Origin: Prostheceraeus crozeri
Lineage: Eukaryota; Platyhelminthes; Polycladida; Euryleptidae
Length of the DNA: 64,000 nucleotides
Assembly (NCBI GenBank): GCA_907163375.1
Contig: CAJQUW010001133.1
Coordinates: 186,001 to 250,000 of the forward strand
Direction: 5' to 3'
Notes under the pieces: generated by a model
Seen by the model: only the letters and a program-made list of their open reading frames with translations
What the model was told of the DNA's origin: nothing
Database searches by the model: none
Program-made: the position numbers and the translations under genes
Part shown: one piece after another, positions 54,640 through 64,000 of the stretch
Layout: the number at the start of each line of letters is the position of its first letter
How positions within the stretch are numbered: the first letter of the stretch is position 1

Positions 54640-56055
54640 TCGAACTTATCGGCACAATGACCAAGATTAACTAGCTTAAACCCAAATTTGCTGATGACAG
54701 TTCCTGGGATGCCAAATTATAACCAAAATTTATCGGGGAAAATGTAGTTGAGGAATAACGGCGTATACTGAGGGTCACGCGATTCTTATGTCAGCTACAC
54801 AGTCAGAGCAACTCCTGCTTCTCGACTAAGGACAGAATAACTAAGCATAATGCACCTTGCTAAACATAATCCCAAACTTGCATATTATTGAAAGCCATCT
54901 GAAAGGCAATGAGCTATGTAGTCTTGAAGATGCACAATGCTAAATGACTGTACCTTTGAACTGTCTTTTAATTAAATGACTGATAGCTGTGTTAAACACA
55001 TATGTAGGCCTACATGTTGAACACCTACTCCAAGTCAATAATTATGTCAACTTGATGCTGCATCTAAACAACTAGTTACAAAATATTGTGATATTTGGAG
55101 TGGACAAGGGAATACCGACCTCCAACCCACTTTCATACTGAATACAGAAATCGTGAATTTGAAATGAATTTGCAACATATCGTGTTGTGTACAATCGTGC
55201 ACGGTGATGACTTTGTTTTAGGTTCCTATATATTTAATGAAGCGGATTCTTCCGTATTGTAAGAGGCTTTTTACGGAATTGACTTACATAAGCTTTGTTT
55301 ATCATGTACTAAATTCCTTTTCACCGTTGCAGGATTGCTAGTTTCAATTAATCGACGAAGGAAAAAGTGATTGCAGTTTCATATAGAAGACTCTAAATGC
55401 AACATAAATTTTAATAAAGAGTAACACTTGTTTTCATGAATTTCATTAATTGCCGTAGTGAATACGTCTCAGAGTTTTTTTTTAATTTTTATGAGTATTG
55501 CATACTCATAGGCTGTCCATGCTTTTCAAATGCTCAACTAGTTTATTAAGCATGTTTTCACAACACTGTCGAATTGGGGAATTCTACCTACTTTCCACCT
55601 GCTATTTCACACAGTTTTGGTCAAGAATCCGGTAATTTGATTCATCTCCTACGCCTTTGCTTCATCTAGCTGGATACTTAAAACTTTGATAAACAGAACT
55701 GTTTTCACTTGAGATAAAAAAGTATAAAATTTTGTGAAACACCATTCTTATCGCATTTATGCAAAGAAGGATCGTTCTTTAATCGTAATTGAAATATTTC
55801 TATAATTAAGAAAGACGGAATTATGAAATTAAATCGGCCACTGTCAGACATCAAGCCTCTTGAACACCTGTTACCATATGCAATAAATTGCGCTCTATGA
55901 GTAATTGACACGAACCTGATATAGGCCTACTTGCAATCTCGAATTCGAGATATCGGTACTTGGAAAATATTGAACTCGAGATTGAATTCATTAGTTCGAG
56001 TCGCACTTTATCTGAATCGACGGGCGCCACTTAGTTAGTTATCCAGTTTTAATCC
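54640..56055. other. no gene recognised
   Basis: AT-rich DNA. TAGGCCTA words occur near 55005 and 55922, and a CTCGAATTCGAG palindrome near 55940. No coding motif. Confidence 0.4.
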
Positions 56056-56059
56056 GGTG

Positions 56060-56360
56060 ATTTCCCCGTGTCAGAGGGTGGCCGGATGTCGTGCCGCAAT
56101 CGCCTTCACACCTCGTCTCCATTTCCCTCTGTCCAATACGTACTTTTTCGTCAGGCCTATCCAAGACATTTCTCTTCCACTAGCGTCTTCCACATTCTCT
56201 TGGGTCGTCCTCGCTTTTTTCTACCCCCAAAATTCAGCTCTCTCCTCAAAGCACTAAATTCATCCGTCCTCAAAACATGGCCACACCATCTCACTCCATT
56301 TGTCCTTAATAAACTATCAACACCTTCATTCAACCCAAGCAACCGCATCAGCTCTTCACT
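56060..56360 (-). pseudogene. 3' end of an RTE-like LINE
   Basis: The minus strand at 56348-56157 reads LLGLNEGVDSLLRTNGVRWCGHVLRTDE, then RRELNFGGRKKRGRPKRMWKTLVEEKCLG. This matches the end of many LINE polyproteins: RLRW-GHVLRM-----…-GRRKRGRPK--W---VEE. The frame is open over 63 codons. Only this last part of ORF2 is present. Higher G+C than its flanks. Confidence 0.8.
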
Positions 56361-58875
56361 GTTGTAAAAATGGCGCAGTGCTTTTTCGTCGGTGGTGGCA
56401 GCAGCTCCAATACTTAGTGCACAAATAAATACCTTCTACAGATTCCCAAAAAAATGTCCTTGTTCAATTAATGGTGTCGGAGCACAGGATGGAAAGACTT
56501 TACTCCTAATAAGCATAGTCGAGTATGTTCTGACCACTTCGCCGACGTAAACAAGACAAAGAATCTATGAGATGGTATGTTATCTGACCAATATCGAGCC
56601 AATTAGTCTCTATTTCGTTTGCGACCTACCGCAATCTAATGTCTCAAATGATTCCAATGACTGAATATTTTCAGAGTGCATTCTGTCTAAAAGTGATCTT
56701 AATTCAATGATTTCGAATTAGAACAACATTTTGACTTTTATCTAGAAATATTGTAAATTGAAGCCACTGCGATGCATCGAAGCATTCATACTATATTCAT
56801 TTCAGACAATATGTTACCAAATTTATGTACGTACAACTGTCAAATACTGTATATGTGCAACATGTATAATTTTTATCTTAATATTGAGTGAATAATACGT
56901 CACTTCAAAAAATGGTGAACGGAGTTTGATAGCACTTCTCCTATTATGGAAGAGATACACCAACTGTAAAAAGTTGCATGCTGAATTTAATTAATATTAG
57001 TGCAAGTACTTTTATCTTTTTTCAAATCGCATGACCTGAGAAAACACTTGATCACCTTCCATGACTTCTTATTGACAATTTTTGAAGCTAATGGCTCACT
57101 GCATAGCAGCAGTCAGCGGAGAATAGTTGCAGGGTCGTGAGAAGGTTCTGCTATTTCACTATCATGTTGATGACTTGGAACTAAGTTAAATGATTCGATC
57201 TAGTAAAGCTATTATCCAAGCGATGACCAAGACAGTGGCATAGGTGGTGGTGATGATTATGACCCGCTTTTAGTCAAAAGACTAGAAAATTGTGTGCGTT
57301 TCATCTCTCAAGTGATCGTCTTGAGAACGAGAGCAGTGAAACACATGTTTGCATAAAAGTTTATTCCTTCAACACTTCGCAGACCTGTCCGCCAGATTCA
57401 TCAACCATGCCAGTTATCTCAATATGCATAGTGACAAAGTGGATTTCGGACTTTAGGGATTATTCCACTATGCAGTTCTTGTCAGAAAATCCCGCTCGGT
57501 GCATCTGATGTGGGTGACACTCGTCACATGTCTATCAGTTTGCATGCGACAGTCAACTGGTAAACGCATTAAGAAATTCGTCATGAATTCTCTATTCATG
57601 AATCAAGTAATGTCTACAACTAACGCCGCTCGGAAGATAAATTCGAGGCGCGCGATACATATCACAAATTTTGATGGATGAATTCGCCAAAATCTAATGA
57701 CACTACTCACTGTAGAACATTAATCGCTAAAATCTGGCTCTTATTTTCAATCATTGTTGATGTACGTCATTTCATTAGGCGTGTTGAATTTGCACTAAAA
57801 TTTCCTTGCCAAATGACAAAATTATTGAAGACAACATGACTAAATGCCGTCGACAGCATGACTAATGCAAGGGCTAAAATAGCATATCGAAGTAATGTTG
57901 TCAATATGTAAAAAAGGTCTGCATTTGACTATTTGACTTCGAAAAACATTGCAATTGACTTCAAGCTATTGCAATTACTTAGTCGGTGCAATTTTGGCCG
58001 CGCAGCTATTTTACAGGCTGAGCCGGTCCAATCAATTTCCATGTCTTACCACATATCATATTCCTCAGTTACAGGAGACTTTTAAACACTGTACATGACC
58101 AACATCTCTATTCATTGGTTCACTTATTGTAGAGAATTTCTATCTTTTACTTATTTATGATGTTATTGATTATTTCCTTTCTTAGACATGTTTATGAAAC
58201 ACTCGCTATCACCGACTCAGCTACTGTGATAGTCGTCAGACCAAAATTGTACTGACTGAGTTCATTTATCTTTCACGACAGCGCAAAGTTAAGAATAGTT
58301 TGACCTTCATTTACAGGAATTGTAGCCTAGAGAATTCATTGTTCACTTCAATATGGCATCCGACTCCAAATTCTAATACATAGATGGTCCTTCAAATGAA
58401 GCATAAATGATAAAATTGAAGAGTTTTCGTCTCGTCTGTGGGAAAGCAAGCAAGACTACATGTCATCTCACCAATATAAGGAGCTGCGAGGAACCCCTGA
58501 GGAGACATTGACAAATTTGATGCTTTGATCTTGCTGCATTATCTGTTTGAGTAAATGCAGTGCAGTATATTGAACAAATTTCCTGGATTTTGGTGCCTGA
58601 ATTCAGACAAAAAAATGTGTACATTAAATTTAGAAATACAAACACGAATAAATATGATAGGCACTAACGAATTACTTCTGAGAATTATGCAACTCAACCG
58701 ACAGTTCAGAAAATCTATGTAGCTCTCTTTGACATCCACATAATGCAACAGCATTCTACCTCTTTGATGATCGGTGCTTCTGTAAAATGCGAACATCTGA
58801 AAGATACCGAAAACAGCTGATTTACTGACCCTGACCTACTTCTGGAAGCCGCCATCGTTTAGGTACCGTTGTCAT
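56361..58875. other. no gene assigned
   Basis: About 2.5 kb without a recognised gene. A plus frame near 57207-57350 (DDQDSGIGGGDDYDPLLVKRL) is acidic and protein-like but only ~48 codons. No repeats matched elsewhere in the window. Confidence 0.4.
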
Positions 58876-58899
58876 GACAGCGCGTGTCCACGAAGTTAT

Positions 58900-60530
58900 A
58901 TTGTTCTCAATGTCAATGACCGTTCTAGTCCTTTTATATTATATAGTGTCGGATTTCTATGGGCACAATGATGTTAAAATCGTCGGCGTATTTCACTACT
59001 TTCGTGGCGAAGAATTTGCTGCAGAAATCTCCAACGTAGCAACAGAACAATGGTGGACCGAGGACTGACCCCTGCGGTACTCCATGCTCCGCGCGGTATG
59101 ATTCGGAAAGTTTCCCATCAACTCCTACAACCGATCCTCTTGAAGAAAGGTAGCTTTCAAGCTATACAAGAAAACTACTGGGGAAATTCTTTTCAACAAG
59201 CTTTTCCATTAGTGCGGCGTGATTAATACTGTCAAAAGCTAGGAATCACTGAAGTAAGGCCACATAGCCTCTAGTATGATTTTCTCAGAGACTTTGGATA
59301 CCGTTGTAAGGAGAGCTATCTGTCGAAAATCATTGATCTTTGGAGATTGAGTTTTGGGTATACGGGATATGATGCCCCATTTCCACGAATCCGGGAATGC
59401 TCTTTGTTCAATTGAGGCACAGAAAATCGAGCAGAGAGGCTTAGCTATAACATCAGCTATATAGCGATAAATTGTAGCGATAAACATTGTCCGGACCAGA
59501 GCTTTTCCCACTTCTCAATTTGCGGAGATGGGAGTAAACAATGTCGTCACTAATTGGAACAGACCAGAGATCTGAAGCATGTTTCTTGTGAACGTTCTGG
59601 CTTGAAGTTGGGGTGGAGAACTTAGAAAATTCTCGAACAAGATCAACAAGGAAGTCATCCAAGCTTTCATAATCATTGACTAGACCATTTATAGCTGAAT
59701 GATTTCTGGACTTTCCTGTTACTTGCTTGACCAATTGCCACATTTTCCTATTCGAGGTAGCATCTTTGTTTGCCTAGATAAGTTTTGCTTTGTATATCTC
59801 CCATTTTACCTTTTCTTTCATGTGTTTATACTTGGGCCAGTTTCGCTCTCTGAAAGCCTTCCATTTCTCATTGATTAGAAACTTTGTTTAAGGTGTTATC
59901 CAGTCTTTATTATTTTTGTTCAGAGAAATATAGTGTCGTGGTATTGTAGTTTCATTTGCCAATATAAGAGTATTATGAAAATCTCCCATTTTCTATCAAT
60001 GTCATTTTCATCATATATGTAATACATCCCAGTCAATCATTGGATAATAAATCGTACAGATCTTCCATATTTGAAGCGCGATAGTCGTTAATGCAATGAA
60101 TACGCTCATCATTGTCAACGTTTTGATTAGTTGAGGTCAACGTGGGAGTTACAAACAATGTCAAATGGTCAGAGGTAGAAATTGGTGGCTTATTAGTTAC
60201 AGAATTTCCGTCATAATAACCAATCAGAGAAGTAGAAACAAGAATATGATCCAGTATATGCTCAGCTCGCGTAGGTGATACGACTATATCAGTTAAATCA
60301 ATCTCATTAAAAAGTTCATTGGTATCGAAGTGATTGAAATCACCAAGTATAATGACATGCTCAAGATCTGGCCGAGTAGAAAGCGTAGAATCTATACCAA
60401 TGCATAAGGAATCATGAGTCTCCTGTCGGATATTAGATCGGATATCAGGAGGAACATTTGATAGCATGAAAGACGGGTGAGCGGCTAAATTGCAAATTTT
60501 GCGACTATTTTTAGCAAAGGGAAAAGTCAT
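58900..60530 (-). pseudogene. LINE ORF2: endonuclease C-terminal half and reverse transcriptase
   Basis: From 60530: PPDIRSNIRQETHD, HVIILGDFNHFDTNE (GDFN), AEHILDHILVS (DH), and PISTSDHLTLF (SDH), the C-terminal catalytic motifs of an APE-type endonuclease. Its N-terminal ~100 residues are missing. The linker (~60030-59745) is open apart from a few stops. Reverse transcriptase follows: KLRSGKSSGPDNVY, SIEQRAFPDSWKWGIISRIPK, FRQIALLTTVSKVSEKIILE, AFDSINHAALMEKL, GVPQGSVLGPPLF and KYADDFNIIVP. It would nick DNA and copy LINE RNA at the nick. Frameshifts and stops plus both missing ends inactivate it. Confidence 0.88.
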
Positions 60531-60547
60531 TGGATGGTCTAAGGAGC

Positions 60548-61293
60548 TTAAAAGTCGTTTCGAAGTTCCGAGTCTCCATTGGCCTCAGCAATAAAACCAT
60601 TGCGGATGAAGAACTTCTTCTCAGGAAAGAGTGATCTCTGGAGTCGCAACTCATTTCTAAGCTCATGATCAAATTTCCGTTGCATCAGTGTGCGGTCAGG
60701 ATTTATAAATACACGATCGAAGTTAGACGAACGTCTTAATCCCTTGGATTGCTTCAAAAGCTGATGCTTGGCTTCTTCATTATGCAATGTCACTCGTAAG
60801 GATCTCTTGTTGTCATCTCTCTTTTTCCCAAGACGCATTGTATTTTTGATATTTGTTTCCGGAACCCCGAGATACTGAAATACTTGATTGCATCTCTCTC
60901 TCTGTCAGAAGCTTTACGCTCTTCGATATTGCCACTTGTGTGTTCGATAATTCCTGATATTAAGAAATTACATTTCAGAGAGTCTCTTTGCGTCATTTCA
61001 TACAGGAGATCAGCGCATAATCGATCTGGATTAAGCTTTGGAATACCATTTTTCGACAGTTCCTTGAATTGAGTCTTCAGTGATTCATTTTTAAACTCAA
61101 GCGCATCTACCCGACCACTCAGGGAGGATATGTCATCCTTCAGAGATTGTATCTCTTTGGTCAACGATACAATAATGTCATTTTTTGATTTTTCAATAAG
61201 AATTTTCAAGCTTTCCAGAGACACATCATCCTGTAATTGTGATCGTGATCTTGTACTGACTCGGTTTGTGGTAGTGTCATTTCCACCAGTCAT
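60548..61293 (-). pseudogene. LINE ORF1 protein, one frameshift
   Basis: The probable start is ATG 61293 (MTGGNDTTT). Residues ~25-80 form a coiled coil (KSKNDIIVSLTKEIQSLKDD, VDALEFKNESLKTQFKEL). A central domain follows (SLKCNFLISGI…). A one-base shift near 60840 is needed to enter RLGKKRDDNKRSLRVTL, HQLLKQSKGLRR and FINPDRTLMQRKFDHELRNEL, the C-terminal nucleic-acid-binding part common to CR1-like ORF1 proteins. The protein would coat element RNA. It ends 18 bp before the ORF2 remnant. Apart from the shift, the frame is clean. Confidence 0.85.
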
Positions 61294-61334
61294 AGTTTCA
61301 AAATAAATAAATCGAGAAATGCTGAACAAAAATT

Positions 61335-61410
61335 ATAGTCAACCAGGGAATCGAACCGGCAACCTCGTCACAATGCTTCATAGTCGTATCCACTGGACTA
61401 CACAGGCAGA
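61335..61410 (-). ncRNA. tRNA-like sequence with A and B boxes at the LINE 5' edge
   Basis: On the minus strand TAGTCCAGTGGATACGACT gives a D-arm-like A box, with a 4-bp AGTC/GACT stem, and GGTTCGATTCC about 40 bp later is a perfect pol III B box. The acceptor and T stems do not pair well, so it is not a working tRNA. It lies about 40 bp before the LINE ORF1 start in the same orientation, so it could be an internal pol III promoter, a tRNA-derived SINE head, or a tRNA pseudogene next to the insertion. Confidence 0.5.
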
Positions 61411-61900
61411 TGAACGACAGTTTTCGTGAATCAAGACTCGAAGACGGGAAAATGTCGAAGGCTTGACGTAAGAGGGACAGTGAAGCGGTAGTCAAGAAGT
61501 TCTGCGCATGCGCAGTATGACATGGAATCACAGCACCCACAGATTTGAGGATTTCACACAGATGACGATGTCCCACGAAGTAGCGAGTTACACCACATGA
61601 CGCAGAATGACGAGACAAATGTAATGATGCAAAAAATAACGATGATTGTGCACTCCGACGTAAAGAAATCTAAAGAATTCAACGATCAAGACAGCATGAC
61701 GCGAAGAACACAACCGTCGCTCACCAGTGTTGGCGATGAATGATGTTTACATGAATGCATTGTTGTACTGTGCATGTTGGATATAATTCAAATTTTATAT
61801 CCTCTAGCATGGACTTTACTTAATGTTAGCTTGATGATGGAAGTATATGTGGAATAAAGTATTTCACAATCAAATAGTATTCATCCATAAATTTGTAATT
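61411..61900. other. no gene recognised
   Basis: A 106-codon minus frame at 61298-61618 runs through the tRNA-like sequence and has no motif. An AATAAAG word is present near 61854. Confidence 0.4.
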
Positions 61901-61904
61901 ATTA

Positions 61905-62125
61905 TCTAAGAACGAAAGACAACAGTATGGAAAAACAGAAAGAATACGTAATAAATCCAATAAACTGAACAATGACATTATATTCAATCAGACGTGTAAA
62001 GAAAATGAGCTGAAAAATTTACAAACATCAAATTAACAAAAAATCAAAGAGCCATCAATAAAATATCTGATCAGCTCCAATCACGTATTTTAGATTTAGA
62101 AATCAAGCAAAACAAGCAAACGTTA
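61905..62125 (-). repeat. dispersed repeat, inverted partner of 36800-36995
   Basis: See the partner. On the plus strand this copy also carries an ATG-less open frame (62013-62170) with coiled-coil character (AINKISDQLQSRILDLEIKQ), not open in the partner. It is therefore either a remnant coding segment of a mobile element or chance. Confidence 0.7.
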
Positions 62126-62179
62126 TCCTCAATGCAAAAGGAACTGGCCAAAAATCTTGTCAATATTTGAATATATATT

Positions 62180-63440
62180 TTAATAATCTTATATACTAGT
62201 ATATTGGCTTACGCGTTGTCATGAAATAGCGACCCTTCGCTATAATTTTTGATTGGTGATTTTGAGATTTCTGATGGTTCTTCAGCATTGTTGTGTATTT
62301 TCTTTGCTGTGCAGCTTTGATTGATGCTCATATAAACTTTCATCATTTAGTCAGAGCAATACCGTTTTTATTGACTTACATTTTCGTTCTAAACGCCTTC
62401 CAATGATGCGCTTCATTGTAGTCAGTCAAATGTTGACTACATTTATAAAAATGCATTCAAGTGAAGATTGGCCACGATAAGTGCAGCCAATATTGGATAG
62501 TCATATTTGCATAGTTGCTTATGGCATGTTATTGAAATGTCACGCTGGAGCTTCAAAGACAAAAGCCGAACTATTGGAAGCTGTATCATACACGTAGATC
62601 GTAGATACTGGTGAATCATCATCTAATATAAGCAACAGAAATTACCGCACCAATGCAGCAGACGCTAAAAATCTGTCGGACAGACAGCAACGCTTAAAAA
62701 TGATTTATCTGAATGCAAAAATCAAGATTCGTCGCAATATTCAGGGATTACGATTTAGACATGGTGCTTACTGCATGGTACGATTTGTCATTTAAATATT
62801 AACCGTGTTTCGCTTTAAGTTAGCCCTTTCTGATTTGATGGCTCATTGATACCTCAGAAGAGTTAACATATGCAGACCAAAACATTCTGTTGGACAGACG
62901 GTGATATGCCGATCATAGAGTATACAAGGAGTCACAAAAATGTTATTACAATATCCTCGCATACAAATATACCGGTGCTAGATGATTGTATGCTACAACA
63001 GTTTGATTGAAAAGAATTCTTCAGATAATGTATTTAGCATGAAACGTTTCGTTTGTCCAACAAATGTAAATATGATTAAGTCGTTATGATATCGTATTTT
63101 CCTCGTTTAATTTGCCCAGCATAAGTTAGTTATGCAATATTTTTGTTTATTTGTGGTATTAACTTAGTTATGACGAAAATGACTTAAAATGAACTATGAT
63201 AGACTTGTGCTCGAAAAAATGAAAATCGCTCAATTTACAAATCGCAATTTTTCAATACAAAAACATGCGAGTATGATGATAATTTAGGCACGATCAGAAC
63301 GAGCATATTCTGAATACTCTTTTTACACACTATTCATTAAAATCGGTGAACTAATAAAAAAATCAGCGATATCGTGAGATCATCACAAAATCATGACCTT
63401 CTTGATTGGAAATGTCATGCTCTCACTTTTTCATCAAAAA
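62180..63440. other. no gene recognised
   Basis: AT-rich DNA with no motif on either strand. Confidence 0.4.
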
Positions 63441-63450
63441 TGTCCATGTT

Positions 63451-63773
63451 TGGTATCCTCTGAATCCTTGCGATGTGAGGAGTACGAATATGTAAGTTGC
63501 ATTCACATAAATTCAAATATGGATTTATGCCGATTCTCAATGAATTACCATTCCAGGAACGACAACAACTGTGGATATTCAATATATAAGCACACAAACA
63601 AAGAAGGCAAACAACCGGCAGCTGATATGAAAGAACAAAGGCATGTCTTCTATAATTGTCTTGTTTTGATCCTTCGTTGAATGTTGAAGAAGTTTCAAAA
63701 AGAGCAATTGATTTTACATGAATATAACTTACATATTCGTGCTCCTCACTTCGAAAGGATTCAGAGGATACCA
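63451..63773. mobile_element. 323-bp MITE with ~60-bp inverted repeats
   Basis: TGGTATCCTCTGAATCC at the left end is inverted exactly at the right end. The arms continue imperfectly for ~60 bp (GTGAGGAG-ACGAATATGTAAGTT). No clear target duplication is seen. The interior holds 45 bp (63530-63574) nearly identical to the start of the transposase fragment at 63868, which suggests the MITE derives from that transposon by internal deletion. Confidence 0.75.
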
Positions 63774-63867
63774 ATGCTCTTCACGACCAGCCATTCAACA
63801 AAATTGTATATTTGTTTTAAAATAGGTACAAAATTCGCACCCATCTCTGATTCAAACTTTTCTTAAG

Positions 63868-63987
63868 CCGATTCTCAATGAATTACCATTCCAGGAACGA
63901 CAGCAACTGTGGTTCCAGCAGGATGGAGCATCACCGCACTTTGGTCTGAATGTGATCAATTTTCTCGATAAGGCACTCTCACGATAA
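63868..63987 (+). pseudogene. mariner-related transposase fragment near the window end
   Basis: The plus strand reads PILNELPFQERQQLWFQQDGASPH, then FGLNVINFLDKAL and a stop at 63985-63987. FQQDGA-PHF is the second catalytic Asp block of the same broad transposase class as the 30.5-kb element (FQQDGAPPHF). The expected WP-RSPDL-PLDF block, if present, lies beyond a frameshift or beyond the window. Only a fragment is visible. Confidence 0.7.
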
Positions 63988-64000
63988 TGGATGTACACTG

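Larger units (their letters stand above)
58900..61293 (-). mobile_element. CR1/Jockey-like LINE, 5' two thirds, 3' part missing
   Basis: On the minus strand the order is ORF1 (61293-60548), then the C-terminal half of an APE-type endonuclease, then reverse transcriptase up to and including KYADDFNIIVP at about 58940. The sequence then departs from any LINE pattern, so the thumb, C-terminus and tail are missing. That is unusual, because LINE insertions normally lose the 5' end. A later deletion or rearrangement is implied. Confidence 0.85.

Noticed and set aside
61335-61410. Functional tRNA gene
   Set aside because: A and B boxes are good, but the acceptor and T stems do not pair, so a working tRNA is unlikely.
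36800-62180. A simple inversion linking the two LINE halves
   Set aside because: Both LINE halves are on the minus strand, whereas a single inversion breaking the element would leave the halves in opposite orientation.

Overview
The window is AT-rich eukaryotic DNA from an animal, most likely an invertebrate. The evidence is several families of metazoan transposable elements (Tc1/mariner, Gypsy-type LTR, CR1/Jockey-like and RTE-like LINEs), short-inverted-repeat MITEs, a minisatellite, and one animal-type SLC22-like transporter gene. There are no operons, bacterial ribosome sites or CRISPR arrays. I cannot name the phylum. Standard-code reading gives sensible proteins throughout.

Layout. 1-7 kb: a decayed LINE reverse transcriptase (1.6-2.4 kb) and a decayed Tc1 transposase (4.1-4.85 kb). 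7.3-18 kb: an old 0.85-kb duplication (7.3-8.2 and 17.1-18.0 kb), a LINE C-terminal fragment (8.3-8.8 kb), and a 626-bp tandem repeat array (14.5-16.3 kb) with a separate copy at 11.1-11.85 kb. 18.0-24.7 kb: a broken Gypsy-type LTR retrotransposon whose 5' LTR is split by a complete Tc1-like transposon with an intact 337-aa transposase. 27-33.2 kb: a LINE fragment, a 1.5-kb element with ~360-bp terminal inverted repeats and CACRGTG ends, a mariner-related transposon with ~163-bp inverted repeats and a frameshifted transposase, and a decayed unknown gene split by a 272-bp palindromic MITE. 34.8-36.3 kb: the only convincing complete host-type gene, an intronless 489-codon SLC22-like transporter. 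37.2-37.9 kb: the 3' end of a LINE. 39-40.9 kb: an ~88-bp-period CpG-rich minisatellite with a 711-bp higher-order repeat. 41.4-44.15 kb: protein-like fragments, another LINE end, and a possible first coding exon with a splice donor. 49.5-53.3 kb: a diverged segmental duplication, one copy carrying a MITE. 56 kb: a LINE tail. 58.9-61.3 kb: the 5' two thirds of a LINE (ORF1, endonuclease, reverse transcriptase). 63.4-64 kb: a MITE beside a related transposase fragment cut by the window end.

Most reading frames are remnants of mobile elements. The two intact long frames are the Tc1 transposase and the transporter. The rest of the window is AT-rich DNA in which I can support no gene; introns or exons of spliced genes could be hidden there, because short exons cannot be recognised reliably by eye. 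Coordinates of repeats and pseudogenes are approximate to about 10-30 bp unless stated otherwise.
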